64,000 bases of DNA from Dendrophyllia cribrosa (GCA_024195265.1 JAJLRJ010000006.1:28901352-28965351); one strand, 5' to 3'. Positions 19,873 to 32,984 are shown, counted from the stretch's first letter. Notes: a model not told the origin generated them from the letters alone. Translations and numbers: made by a program.

Positions 19873-22100
19873 ATCATGTGCCAGGTCACACTGAACAACT
19901 GTGCATGTTAGACATTTTGAATACGGATTTTCAAGCTCACATAGACACTAACATAAAGCCAAGGCACTGGGGAAGACAGAACACCGCCGCTCAAGTTTTG
20001 TTGACAAAGCTCAAAAACTCAGCTGTCAAAGGTGTCAAAAAAGCGCGCGCTGTGTTAAGCGTACAAGAATGTTGCAAGCGTCAGATTTGAAACGTATTCT
20101 ACAACGTTTGGCTCCTAACTAATAAGGCTGATTTAGACAGCACAACGTTTGCCTTCAACTATCGCACACAACCTTATCACGCCATACATACAATACAAAT
20201 GGCATCGTCTAAATCAGCCTACAACTCGCTCGAAGCTGTTGCGTGCAACTCGAAAAAGTTGTAGGATTTTGAAACATGTTTTAAACCCCTACGACAATCA
20301 TAGCCACATACAATGTTATATGATGCGAGTTGCGTACAATTTTCGCCTGACGCAAGCAGCGCGCGCTACAAAAAATCGCATGCGACAAAGTTGGACCGTG
20401 TAAATCGGCCTATAGACAGAGGTATTGCAAGAATCTGTGCTAAGAAGCTTGAACTGTCTGAAGTTAGTAAAGAGAAACACTCGTTTAACTTAATGCAAGG
20501 AAGCGTTTTTATAAAAGCATCAGATGATAGAAGTGCTGTATTCTTAAACCTTGCGTACACTGTATGTGAACGCGTGAAATAAAGAGATTTGAAAACCCGT
20601 GCGCAAATGGTGACGCTGGTGATAAACCAATCAGATTGGTGAACGCGACAGACTTAACCAGATGTTCTTTCCAAAGAGAATATGTGGGGACGGGATTATG
20701 GGGCATTTTCCACTGCAATCTTGCTCTCATGATTGGTTTGGTTCAGTTTGCAGTGTTTTGTCTTGACTTCAAAAGAATCAGTACCGTAATTTAACCTCAC
20801 CACGATATTAAGTGCACGCAAATAATACGACCAGTCAGTAGTTGTATTTATGAAAGAAAATTACAAAAAGGCCGTAGGGTGAAAAAAGGCGATAAAACGC
20901 ATCTTCACTGCAAACCGCAGAAAATCGAAGCGATTTCATAACGTTACTTTAGGCTTAAACCACCCCCGATTACTTATTGTACATGAACAATCATGGCCTG
21001 TTGTGCCGGATGTTTAAATAGAAAATGCTTTAAGTGTATCTAAAGGCGGGATCGTCAGCTGAATTAGCAGCCACTGGGCTAAACTTGTTCTGTGACTGAA
21101 TAATGACAAAAAAGGTATTAGAAAAACAAACCTGGTTTTGAGGTTGTAGAAGGTCGTGCTAAAAACAAAATTAAAACGAAAGAAAATGAGAACAAGATTA
21201 AGGGAGAACACAGATAAGAATTAAAACAAATTATCAGCATAAACCGAAGAAACTCGAAAGTAGCGAGGTCATCAGTAATGTTCCTTTACACGTAGGGTTT
21301 ATCCCGGGGAAGGAGGGGGGGTTGGGACTCCTATACAAAACTGACGGAGATGATCGTCGCAGCTTTCTGGGGATAAACTTCGTGGTTTGATACCACTAAG
21401 GGTGTTGAATAAAACATGACCACTGTCATAGGAGTTATTCTGATACCTTTTAGGGCATTAAGTAATGCTCTACATAAGAACTACGGTAAACTTCATTGTT
21501 CTGCGGCATTGGCTCTTTCCCACATAGAATATCTTTGATTTTAAGAATAGGGAGGAGCTGATGGTTCATAATTATATTTCAGTAGATAAAAAAAGAAAAT
21601 CCATTTGCGTCAGATAGATTTTAGGACATGTTCATGCTTAACCAATCAGAATAGCAGAAGACAAAAGCTAATAATTTTGCTTCTTTGATGAAGTTCCCCA
21701 AATACAATTTCTTTAAAAATTTGCATGTTTTGCGATTGGGTGTTAAATTACATGAAACCTGTAAAATATCAAACAAAATGCACCTTGAAACCTAACTTTT
21801 TAGCGGTTTTTGAGTCTAGGCCAATAAGATTACTAGTTGTAACAATGAAAAAAGTTTGTAACTTTACAGTGCGAATAAACGTTGTTGTTGTTGTTGTTGT
21901 TGACATTCCATCGTGCATTGCCGTTCGCACTTTCTTTCTTATGCAGATCATTACTTAAATAAAAAAAAATATGCTGACAGGAACAACTCTGTTCTCCAGA
22001 AAGAATTGGCACCTCTTAGCACTTATGCCCAGAAATGTGGGATATACTTCATGGTGGGTTTTAATTTATGCACATCAAAGAATCCAGCACTTATTTAGGG

Positions 22101-22200
22101 CTAAAAACTCATTTTAAAATGGTTAGCTTTTATTTACTGTTATGGATATCACTACCCATAACAGTAAATGAAAGCTAACCATTTTAAATTGAGTTTTTAG
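22101..22200. repeat. 100-bp hairpin repeat
   Basis: Two approximately 45-bp arms (ctaaaaactcattttaaaat... and its inverse ending gagtttttag) flank a 9-base spacer. It looks like a snap-back DNA or a tiny MITE. It is non-coding. Confidence 0.75.
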
Positions 22201-22277
22201 GATCCCTATATGATAGGATCCCTATATGGTGTGTTACCATGAAGTATATACCAGAAATGCAGGCAAGTATTGTTTAA

Positions 22278-22667
22278 AGTGCACCTAAACCCCAATTTTT
22301 TTTTTCTGTTAATCAACTCAATGTACGTTGAAAAGTCAAATACTGAAATATTTCTTGGTTTTAACGTCGCGTTAGTGAGTTATAGAGATTTGAATTTACT
22401 AAATGCGAATTAGATGACGTCAAATGCAGACTCGATTATTATACAACTACTTGTTTCCACCTCCAAGTAATATTTTTTTTACAAATCAATTGACTATAAA
22501 CAGTTTTTATTAGTATTTCTTAAATTGATTATCCTTGAGCCGTGAACTGCGTATTGTAAATTAAAGTAGAAATAATGGTAAAGTCTGCATTTGACGTCAT
22601 CTAATTAGCACTTTTCAACGTACATTGAGTTGATTTAAAGAAAAAAAAAATAGGGTTTAGGTGCACT
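22278..22667. mobile_element. Snap-back MITE flanked by TTAA
   Basis: The ends AGTGCACCTAAACCC and GGGTTTAGGTGCACT are inverted. The complementarity continues inward through CAACTCAATGTACGTTGAAAAG and TAGATGACGTCAAATGCAGAC to a short loop. TTAA stands on both sides (22274-22277 and 22668-22671). A TTAA target is typical of piggyBac-type insertion, but the termini do not start CCC, so the superfamily is uncertain. Confidence 0.7.
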
Positions 22668-22854
22668 TTAACAAGTACTTCATATGTGACAGAATTTCGT
22701 GTGTTTTGGTGAACTTTTATAGGTGAGGACACTTTGTGATGCCAGTCATGGGGTAGCGTGGCCCCCTCTGCCTGCATTTCTGGACATATCTCCCTCTTGG
22801 AGTAAAACTTAATGTGGGCCACACCCACAAAACGAAAGTCTGGTACCTTTTTTA

Positions 22855-23153
22855 GGCCCGTTTACACATGCGATTTTTGATGCGATTTTTGATGCGATTT
22901 TGTCGCGCTCTCCAATGCAACTTTTGTCGCAAGTGTAAACTAACGGCGATTTCCTGTGCAATTCGGGTGCGACATTTGATTTGCTGTGATTTCCCAAAAA
23001 TCGCCACCAAGTTGCATCAGGTTTCGAACATGTTCGAAACCTCTGCGACATCGCACGACAAATCGCGTCCAAATCGCACTGAAATCGCCGCCCGTTTACA
23101 CATGCGATTTGAAGATGCAACTTGCGCATGACAAAAATTGCATCGATAAGGCC
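22855..23153. mobile_element. 299-bp MITE with TTA duplication
   Basis: It is flanked by TTA (22852-22854 and 23154-23156), with ends GGCCCGTTTACACATGCGA and an inverted diverged partner ending GATAAGGCC. The body is rich in repeated tgcgatttt words. A TTA duplication points to PIF/Harbinger relatives. Open frames inside it are accidental. Confidence 0.65.
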
Positions 23154-24685
23154 TTAGGGGTTGCTTTTAACATTTCCGACGATTATATCTGTCAATTTTA
23201 TATGGGAGTCTCCCCCGGAGGTGTTAGCCACCCATAATTACTCAGTCCTGTCATGAACCATCGCGACCTGTTGCGTATGTTTGAACAAGAAAAATGCTTT
23301 AAGTGTATAAAGTCGGGATCCCGGGGGGATATAGGTATGTGCCGCTGTGAAGGGTATGGTTTTCAGGCAGTTTAGTCTGGGATAGGGTATAGTTATCAGA
23401 GATTTTTGGTCTAGAATAGGGTATCATTTTCCGTGAAACTGATCAGTTGTGTGAAGAATTTAGTCTAGACGAAGTTTACTGGCAAATGGCACTGTTAAAA
23501 ATCGGTACGGCGGGTAGTACGGCATTTTTACTGACCCCTGGCATCTGGAAAATAGCGACTCTAGAATAGGGTAGGGTTTTTCGGTGTTTAGTCTAGAATA
23601 GGGTTGCAAAATGCAGCTAAAATGGTCTAGTATAGGTTAAGGGTCTCAGAGTCCCAGCGGCACACCCCCCCCCCCAAAAAAAATTGGCAGAGTAACCCCC
23701 TTGTAGGAGGTGGTGCTGCAAACAAATGTGATAAAATGAAAGAAAATGAGAACAAAGCAAAACTAATAAAACAAATTAGTGGTATTGTAGAGCTGTTTTC
23801 AATCTGAATTGTCGCAAAACTAAAACCAAACAGTAATTACTATGGCCAATCACAACAGACGCAGACAATCCATCTTCAATGAACCAATCAGAACTCGAGG
23901 TGAATACATGTAGCCGGCGCCACGCAGGAAAAAACGTGCGGGTAAATCGCGATTGGTATTGGTTTTACTTCTGATTGGTTGATAAAGTGGCACGAGATTT
24001 TTTACCCAATCACAAACACTCAATTGAAAACTGCTCTTATGGATAATCGTGCATGTATACCTTCATTCAGTAGTTCTCTACTGCTATGAAAGATTTGCAT
24101 TCATTCATTCATTCAAAAGTAACTGGTTGTTATGATGGTGGTGGAAGAAAGGTCAGGAGAACAAAAAGACTGAACTTGCTGTAAACCGTTCGGGCCCTTT
24201 TATTGGTGGCTGCTGCCTCTTCGTGCTGTTGCTGATGCATTGAAAGTTTGCTCAGTAACAATAATTATTATGAAAATCCCTCCATTTCTCCCTTCTTGCA
24301 GCATCTCAGAAATGCTGTCCTGGCCCCCTTTTTCTCCGTTTACCCCATCTGTTCCATTCACCTTCTAATTGTATGTGACAATTGCTACTGGCGTTCTCCT
24401 GCAACTTCAGGGGCAATCCCCAGAAGAGGATTCCAGGGGTTTTAGAACCCCCCTTTTGGTGCAATTGTACATATTTGAAAATTCACTTCAAGAAATGTTT
24501 CCTTCTGAATGCGACATGCACATACGGTTTGAATGCCCGTGTACAGTAACTGAACTGTCTTGACTGACTGATTTCAGATGAGAGGGACCCCCAACCCCTT
24601 GCAAAAAGGCTGGAGATGCTCCTGTTGATTATGAGAATAATATTTATTGATACTTATACATGAACTTGAACCATAAAAGTCATAC

Positions 24686-27600
24686 CTGGGGGTGAGCCAC
24701 ATTTTCCTGGACAACAACACTTGCTTGTTAAAGCAAGATACTGTGGACAAAAATGAAACTATCTGAATACGACACAACCTCGCTCCCCCAGGTCCTTTTC
24801 CACTTAAAAAATGGTTCGGCGGGCGTAGAAACACCTGAACAAGACTGCCAAAATACTCCAAGAATCATGGAGTATTTTTTCACGTGACACACCATAATAT
24901 ATCCCAGGCAGGGGCGTAGCTACCTGTACGCAGGTATGCACGTGCGTACCTGAAAAAGTATAGAAAAAAGAAAGATTTGGGACTTGAGGGTGAGGGGAGG
25001 AGGTAGGGGGAGTGTTTGAAAACAGTGATTGTGCGTACCTCTGAAAAATTCCTGGCTACGCCCCTGCCAGGCGTTTCTATGCCCTCCCTGCCATTTTGGA
25101 AGTGGAGAACTGGCCCTGGAGACAAGGAAGAATACAACAGACCACTTCTGAACAACAACTAGCACTAGTTTTATGACCACCCAACTTGAGCACTTTTCTC
25201 AACTGGATATAATAAAAATATGATGTTACATATACCAGTTACTCATGCAGTACTGCGTGGGTGGGCAAAGATTTTCAATAACAAATGCAGACATGATATT
25301 AATGAAAAATTAATAAATTAATAAATGTAAATTAATTTACATCATCATAAACATGCAAACTCTGGCCCAAAGTTTTCCTTTAACAATCCAAGGCTCTCTC
25401 AACTGGAAAACAAATCTCATGGTTTTTTACCTAATTCTTATGAGGTCTATTTATGCTAATATTCAGCAATATCTGAAAAGCATTATACTTACATATGTAT
25501 CAGTCGGAATATTCTGAGTACCAACATATTCAAAGAATGTCTCATTCTCTGCCAAAGTCTCATTGCAAACTAATGAAATGACGGCTGAATGATGTTCCCT
25601 TGCACCACTCCTGTAACACACATTTGAAATCATTAAAACTTTCATCCATATCCCTCATTAACACTTAATGAGGGATATACACTTAATCATCCATATCCCT
25701 CATTAACACTTAATTGTTGCCTTGAATGACTGGGATAAACTTGGAAGTAAAAGCAAAAATGAGAAAAGGGAGATGACAGAGAACTTAGGAGGGAAAGAGT
25801 ACAGTTGGCAAAAAAAAAACATAAATAGAATAAGAAGCAATAGGTGCGGGGGGATGGAAGGAAGGGAAATATATTAGAGTCAGGATTTTCATTATGAGAA
25901 GGAGTCTAAGAAGAAGAGGGAATTTAAAATACAAGGCTGGGTGGTTACCTTGGGAAGTTTGGCTGGTGGGTAATTACTTCCCAATCCAAAATACATGTAT
26001 ATATGTGTGGTATGTTTCAGATGTTTCATACTATTCCAAATCTAACATGTCAATGTAATGCCCATTTTATATGATGTTTATACCATTTTCATACCCTACA
26101 TTGTATTTCTGATCTATAGCTGCAATGAGTGCTATAATACCCAGGATGGGGGTTAAGACAATGACATGGAAGGGGCCGGTGACCTGTAAAACAAAGTTAT
26201 AGTGACTTAGGTGGGGGGAAGAGGGGTATAACTAGAAGGAGATGAAGATAACATGGTGGTCGAGGAGGAGGATTAGGGGTAAAAGGATATTAATTGTATA
26301 TGGTAGATTCAAGAAAAAAGGATACAGGCTGCAATCGAGGAGGGCAGGAATGTTTTCAATATGAAGAGTTTCTTTGGGTTGAGCAAATACCCACACGTTA
26401 AATTAAAAGATGGAGAATCATAAATGTATGCTTTCAATTTGCTGATTATTTGGGCAAGAATGTTCCTTGGTTCTTATTCTAGCAACTACAGTGTTTGACT
26501 TAACGTCTGGAGTCTAGGGTGGGAGATGCTTGTATTGTTGGTGTAATTATCAATTCATAATAAAAGAGCTGGATGGTGCAAAGGGACATTCAGTTTGCCC
26601 TAGGTGGGGTATTTGATCTGATTTGACCCATATGATTTGTCCAAGGGTGATAACTTTGAGGCAAAGTCAAATACCCCAAATATCCTCTATCTCCCCCCCC
26701 CCCCCTCCCCCACCAGATAGAGGTCCCAATGGGGATCCAAAGGAAGTCGAAATGGGGGTCCACATAGAAAGGGATGCAGATAGTGGTGCAGATGGAAGTC
26801 CAGATAAAAGTCCAGATGTAGGTCCAGATCGGGGTCCAGATGGAGATTCAGATAGGTGCCAGAAGAAAGTGTAGATGGGGTCCAGAAAGGTGTGCAAATA
26901 AGGGTCCAGATGGGGATCCAAATGGAGGTCCAGATGGGGTCCCAAAAGAGATCCAGAAGGGAGTACAGATAGGGGTCCAGATGGAGATCCAGATGGGTTC
27001 CGAAAGGTGGTCTTCAAGGGGTGCAAAAAGGGCTTCAGATGAAGGTCCAAAAGGGGTCCAGGTGGGTAACAAAAAAGGGGGTCAAATTCGGGGTGCAGAT
27101 ATCCAAATGGAGAACCAGAAGGGGGTCCAGATGGGATCCAAATACAGGTGCAGAAAAGTTCCAGAAGTAGGTCCAAATAGGGGTCCGCAGAAGAAATAGG
27201 GTTCAAATTGTGATTTTTTTTATGAATGAGTAACCCAGTGAGAATACATTTCTTGGGTTGATTTTCAGGGCATGAGAGGTTGGCTTGCTATACTGGAAAA
27301 TAAAAGTAGAGAGAAGAACAAGAAAAGATCAAGCACTAGTAAAAAAGAACAACAAAACACATGCAACCACCTAAATTTAATTGTGAGGTTTGATTTGATA
27401 TATCCTTTCTTCTCTCCAGTGACAGCACTTGCAAATGTTGCATTTGCATCCTCACCCAAACTTTCGCACCTGTGGACAGATGTATTTGTCCACCTTGCAA
27501 CCTACAATTAAACAGGATAAACATGTACAGCTATAGACCCTATTCATAAATGGCGGCCGATTAATTATTCTTTTATATTCATGCTAATCAGCCTACCAAG

Positions 27601-29748
27601 CCTCGTCAGCACGGCCAAAATTCCAAATAATTTTTGCTCTAAAATGACCCTAGGTAGGCTGCCCACCATTTATGAATAAGGTGTATAGGTAGTCACCACA
27701 TAATTATATTAGTCAGTTAACATTTTAGCAATAAACTATTTCTTTCAGTTCAAATTAAGGTACGATATTAAAACAGCAATGATAAATTGGCTCTTTAGCT
27801 ACCTCGTATGATAATTGTCAGAGCATTATTCCTTTAAGCCCTAATATCAAAATTGAAATTCTCATTTCTTGTCCCTATACATTTCCTATAGAAGTAGTAG
27901 GGAGAAATTTTTTGGATATCAAGAGAATTCATCTTGTGTGATCATCTCCTTAATTCTCGTGACATTTTTTATTGATAAGGCATTGATGTTCCAAGGAGAA
28001 ATTTGAAGCTGATCACTCTTAGGGCTTAAAGGGTTGTTCATGGGGGAGAAGTACATGACAATGGGGTCTAAAAAGCCACAAGCTTGCAGAAAAAATTCGT
28101 GTCTCGCTATCTCGTAAAGTCTTAAATCCTTCATAATAGCATTTGAAATAGTTAGACCCATACTTACTGAGGCCTTAACACATGGCAAATAACCAGTCTT
28201 GTTTTCGTCAACAAATTCACTGAATACACCACATGGGCTGTACGAGATGAACCATCCATCCTTATCCTTATCTGTAAACCTGAAAAATGTAAATTTTGCT
28301 AGTGAAAACCTCACCTTCTAACTCCCCACCCCCCTCAACCTCATTTCCTCTCCGCACCCCGCGCGTCGTGTCTTCGCGCCTGGCATGAGACGATACCCTA
28401 GCTCGCGTTGCGTAGGTACTAAAATGAGGAATGACCTAAAATGACCTAAAATGACCTAAAATGATCTAAAATGACCTAAAATGATCTAAAACATGATCTA
28501 AAATGACCTAAAATGACCTAAAATGATGTAAAATGACCTAAAATGATGTAAAATGAGCAACAATGTAAGAAGAAGACGAGAATAACGCTTTGCCCTATTA
28601 CGTGACTCAGACAAAGTTTGCTGTGAGCTCGAAGGCCTTGTATGAGTGTGATGTGTTCCAATCGAGAAAATCTCGAAACCGCAAATCTCGAAACGATTTG
28701 CACTGCGCACCAATCAAAAGCGTGTTGCTGGGCAAACCTCTAAATTCTTAATTACCATTTTGCACAGCGCACCAATCAAAAGCCTGTTGCTGGGCAAATC
28801 TCTAATTTTATAATTGGAAAAGGAAATCCCCTATTAACCCCTCCCCCGGGGGTGGGGCTTCGTAGAGGCTTTACCACTACAAGCTCTGGGTTCACCAGGT
28901 TCTAAGCTCGTTTCACATGCACAAAAATTTTAACTTTTTAAACACAATCCATTTGATTATTAAATAGTCCATTGTGTTGTGTGAAATCAAAGGCTTCTAA
29001 GAGCCAACCCGTGAATAAAAAATGTCAGAAATGCTAACGCGTAACGCAATATTGCTGTAAACGTTTTCACACTGACACGATTCGATATTTTTTTAAAATT
29101 AAACGTAAGGATTTTTGACGAACGCGAAAAAAAAGACATTACTTTCATAATATCCAGTCCGAAGAAGAAAGAAAAAACCACGCGACTATCGTGGAACACC
29201 TACTTAGATAAAAACGCGTGTCTCGGTTGAAAAATCATTTTTAGATCGATTTTAATGTTGTATTATAAGACTCGTTTTGGTTCATTTTAGATTTACGGTA
29301 GGTCGTTTTAGACTATTTTAGGTCATTTTAGATTCACGGTAGGTCATTTTAGATCATTTTAGATCATTTTAGGTCATTTTAGGTCATTCCTCGTTTTAGT
29401 AACTACGGCTCGCGTTGCTCCCCGCTCGAGTGTTCCTGAGCGAAATGGATAATTTACTTGTATTTTAACGATTCTCACGTACTTTCACAACAGACTTTGT
29501 GCAACAAATTTATGAAAGAAGTAAATGGAAAATTCATCAATGAATTGTTTCATGGATTAAGCATTGTACCTTGGAGTTGAGGAATCCTCCTTCAGGGGCA
29601 GAAGATTCACATATTCCTTCATGTTGTTCTTCTCCGTGTAGCAAGCACATCCTTCGTAACCCTCGGCTGGGATGCACTCAAAACCAAGCGAAACACAACA
29701 GATTCCCGCCAACAAAATGCAAATAACTACAAACTGTTTATCGGACAT
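24686..29748 (-). CDS. MRH-domain (mannose-6-phosphate-receptor-like) secretory protein
   Basis: Five exons keep one frame: 29570-29748, 28168-28279, 27371-27501, 25493-25610 and 24686-24740, all with GT..AG ends. Exon 1 begins MSDKQFVVICILLAGICC, a typical signal peptide. The rest matches the MRH lectin pattern: paired N-terminal cysteines (CACY), FISYSPCG, YLPC, HRCESLG, SGAR...SAVISLVCNET, and the closing TYYLAL followed by CCCPGKC. Family lectins bind mannose-6-phosphate or mannose with Q, R, E and Y; I see candidates for R, E and Y. Such proteins work in the ER, Golgi or endosomes. The last exon found ends in an open phase (donor GTATGA), so one or more 3-prime exons, perhaps with a membrane span, are missing. 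A possible transmembrane exon at 26067-26183 does not fit the phase after exon 3. No gene name is assignable. Confidence 0.65.
26067..26183 (-). other. Candidate orphan transmembrane exon
   Basis: After a good acceptor (ttttgttttacag) the minus strand reads VTGPFHVIVLTPILGIIALI, a 20-residue hydrophobic span, then a short polar tail and a stop, 38 residues in all. It lies inside the intron between exons 3 and 4 of the MRH gene and is phase 0, so it cannot follow exon 3 (phase 2) but could follow exon 2. It may be an alternative last exon, a relic of a duplicated gene, or chance. Confidence 0.3.
26690..27200. repeat. G-rich ggtccagatgggg minisatellite
   Basis: Degenerate 9- to 27-bp units built on gggtccagatgggg and gatccaaatggagg run for about 500 bp after a C homopolymer (26693-26709). 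Open frames occur on both strands (a 179-residue Pro/Ser/Gly repeat on the minus strand) because unit lengths are multiples of three. I regard them as non-coding. The array lies within an intron of the MRH gene. Confidence 0.8.
27537..27682. mobile_element. Short MITE with ATTCATAAATGG ends
   Basis: The left end CCCTATTCATAAATGGCGG and the right end CCACCATTTATGAATAAGG are imperfect inverted repeats around a 110-bp core. It is non-coding and lies 35 bp from an MRH exon. Confidence 0.6.
28411..29407. mobile_element. Mutator-like non-autonomous element, 997 bp
   Basis: The 10-bp duplication GCTCGCGTTG flanks the element (28401-28410 and 29408-29417). The ends CGTAGGTACTAAAATGAGG and its inverse CCTCGTTTTAGTAACTACG lead into about 110-bp inverted arms made of tandem AAAATGACCT/AAAATGATCT decamers. 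A 9-11 bp duplication with long repeat-bearing inverted ends is the hallmark of Mutator-like elements. The middle has no transposase. It sits in intron 1 of the MRH gene. Confidence 0.75.
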
Positions 29749-32101
29749 TCTCGAATTGAATTAAAGTTGTGAATTCAGATATTCAGGCACACAGCAAATT
29801 TAACAGAACTTCACTCGCAGGCAGGACATCCGCGATTTCCGGGAAATTGATAATCTCTTCCGAAATGCTCATATGAGTAAACGATTGCAGCGACCAATCA
29901 TATTCATGCATATTGAAACGGTCTGTAAAGAAAATATTTCCAGGAAAAAAATATTTTAATACAGTATTACGTTGTTTCCTCAGACGGTTGCATGTGATCG
30001 GAAATGTAAACCGATCTCCAATTGAAGATATTGAGAATACAAGAAATCACCAGAAATCATCAGCTAAGGGATTTGTGACGACTTTTCTGGAGAATTCGAA
30101 ATCGGATTTGTCAGCTTTTTAATAAAATATGACCTCAGACCACATACATTCCGCACGAATCAAAAAAAAATCCGAAAACAGATTATTTCACATGAAAACA
30201 AATATTATGCAAGTGAACCTGTTTTGTGTCGCTTTATGATTATCTATCTGCTTCAACAGATAACTCGATATGCATTGAAATTTGCATTGAAAATTTACGA
30301 TCTGAAAATCGTGAAAGAGACAAAACAGGGGACGGAACAAGTAAACTTTCAGGAAAGACCGGGGAAGGGAGGTGAGGGGGGGGGGGGGGGGGGGTCAGCT
30401 GCACACAGGCTAGGCTGCACAAATAATTTGGTTATAAATTCATAGGGTAAATTGACCATCGTTGTAAAAAGATTCAAAAGCTGACGTTTCGAGCTAAGTT
30501 GATAAGTCAATACACCTGCAATTGAACAATGTTTCATTTCCAGCGTTTTTAACGCTTATGCCAAACTTTTCCGGCCGATAGAAAGGTAGAGAGTAGAAGA
30601 TAGGAAGAGAAGAAAAGGGGAGAAAAAGGGAAAGTAAAAGAAGCAAAAAAATAATCAGAAAGGTTCCGCAGTCTTTTTTTGGCTTATGCGCATGCGCTAA
30701 ACCTAAATATTACACTTTTCAAGATTTCAAGATGGAATCTAGTTCATACTGTAGTGCGAGTGTAGCAAATTGCTTTTGTTGCAATGTTCATTGGCATTTG
30801 GCCATGTTGCTCCCAAAAACGATTTAACGGTAAAAAACTACCCTTTTTTTAAAAAATTCAGCCGTGAAAGGGTTAAAGGGATATTTGTATCAGCTGCAAA
30901 ATGTTCGATGTTTTCGGATGCCTTAGCGGAAAATTCAACAGGCCGTAAGTGTCGAGTAAGTGGGAACAAAATCCAAGAGTATGATTTCCAAGAATTTTTT
31001 AGGGCAGCTATTTCCCTCCTGGAATTTTTTCGCTGGAGTGTCTAAGAACCCAAAATAGACGAACCGATAGATTGGAAAGGTAAAAAAAATCCATGTATTG
31101 CTTTTGTCGTTGACAATCGATTAGTTAGACACCCCGGGTTAGTTACATGAAGTATTAAACACACTCATTCATGACTGGACATTACTTTTATTTTTTTACA
31201 TACAACTAGTTATACAGTCAAATCATTATTTTATTCTTCCCGTTCATCGTACGGTTTTACCGCATGAATTTCTATGACCGTTTCAAATTATTTTCATTCC
31301 TTTTCAACTGCACTTTTCCTTTTTAAAAAAAAAAATAAAAAATAAATGAAGCATGATTTAAATTTGTAAAATAAAATAAATTTTGTTAATAAATTAAACA
31401 CCTAATTTTAATTTTTTGATTCTAAACTACATGTACAAAAAACGATGGATGACTAAATAAGGCGACCTTTGGCACCATGTGAAATGACTTCTAAATGGAG
31501 GTTACAATGTACACCACAACTCCAATTTTTAAGAGCTGAGCAAAAGTCTATTTCTCATTGCATTAAAATTACTATGTCTAGCAATTAAGTTATGAGAATA
31601 CCAGAAATCATCAGCTAAGGGATATTATGTTATGTTTAAATAACATAACAACAAATGTATGATGTGCAATGATAATTCGTACTTGAAGCGTGGGATCTAA
31701 CGGAATGATTCAATTATTGTTTGGCATGTTGGAGGGAGAATTAGGTTTGTGCAAATACAACGCAACAACTACGACTTTTACCAATCTTTATCTGTTACTT
31801 TGCTTAAGCAGTGTTTGATATCATCTCAAACAAGCAGTTAGTTAACGAGAACACAATTATTTCACACTATTCTGCGACTTTATACAGGCCACACATTCCC
31901 AATGAACACAGAACTCAACAAAAACGTACAATTACAACAGCAACTTCTTGTTTGTGAACTAATTATCTTACAACCTCATCTTCAATATCTGTTTTAATGT
32001 ATCTACAGTTCAAATTCTACACTCCTGTATCTGCTTATTAATGACAAAAGCTATTATTTCCACTTCAACATAAACAGAGGACTGAGCTGATAACGCAGGA
32101 A
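29749..32101. other. Intergenic between MRH gene and FRMD8
   Basis: No supported gene. The first 150 bp should hold the MRH gene promoter; on the minus strand an ATTGGTCGC (inverted CCAAT) word lies near 29895. The stretch also holds a G homopolymer (about 30377-30393) and a repeat with tgacgtttcgagctaagt (about 30450-30520). AT-rich sequence to 32.1 kb should include the FRMD8 3-prime UTR. Confidence 0.5.
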
Positions 32102-32984
32102 CTAATCTGAGCTTTGCCTTTTCCTGAAGGGGTTGGTGAAGGAAGTGCTGGTTTTCTTCTTTCGGTCAAAGGCTCCTACGAAAAATAATAACAGAAACAT
32201 AGTTGAATTTCCCTGAATGACCATAATTAAAAAAATAACAAATCCAATCCAAGGCCACCGTTTTTTGTTTGTTTGTTTGTTTTTTTGCTGTGACATTCAA
32301 AAAACTAAACTCAACCATCTAATTCAACGAAATACAGATGTAGGGTACTTTGAACAGTCTACTAACAAAATTGAGTTTCAGTTTTTAAGAAATTAGGATG
32401 AAAATTTAGCTGAACTACTCAGGTCACTGTTCACCAAGATTAACTAAACATCTAAATTGAACACAAACCTTCAAGAGTCGAGAGACTGAGTCGTTCCATT
32501 CTGCAACTCATCTGTCCACCTGAACAAAAAAAGAAACATTCCTTGTAGTCCTACAATTCTTTTTAATAAATGGTTTGCATAATTATAGGAGAATGAGCAG
32601 ATTGTTGCATCAAGGGATTCTCTCAATGAAAGTACAGTTGAACTTTCTTAAAGTGCCTATGAAATGAAATTTTCGACCTGTTTCCTATACTAAAAAATTG
32701 AAGTCCATGTTCCACTGATTCATAATTTTCCAATTTAAGTTATGGTAGGTGTCCGTGCATGTATTATATAAAGGAAGAGATTGTATGAATTTTTGTATCT
32801 TCCGGACCAAGAGAACTGTCTTTTATAGAGAGGTGCCGGTATTATGTAGGTTCCCGTAAGGAAAGGTTCGACTATAATTTACACCCAGACAACTGTACAA
32901 CTGCACGGATTCGCATATCACATTCGCATATCACATTCGCATATCACATTCGCATATCACATAAGGAAACCAGAAGTAGAAAGC

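Larger units (their letters stand above)
19873..24685. other. Repeat-rich stretch without a recognised gene
   Basis: I find no coding exon I can support, although the 3-prime end of the MRH gene may extend into it. Besides the elements listed separately, it holds a dispersed family with copies near 20960-21045 and 23240-23330 (sharing gaaaatgctttaagtgta and tgaacaatcatggcctgtt-like words). A second family, with words such as gggactcctatacaaaa and taccttttaggg, has copies near 21300-21470, 23190-23230 and 59815-59960. A third, with words such as gtggcacgagatttttt, at 23880-24020, has an inverted copy at 60650-60800. Confidence 0.5.

Noticed and set aside
24920..25180. Overlapping minus-strand frames of 86-92 codons between MRH exons 4 and 5
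   Set aside because: They fall in the intron, within a repeat containing the inverted pair caggggcgtagc and gctacgcccctg; this is MITE sequence.
26667..27206. 179-codon Pro/Ser/Gly frame on the minus strand and a 119-codon frame on the plus strand
   Set aside because: Both are products of the ggtccagatgggg minisatellite with unit lengths divisible by three.
32912..32963. Four direct gcatatcacattc units considered as a CRISPR-like array
   Set aside because: There are no spacers between the units and the genome is eukaryotic; it is a simple tandem repeat.
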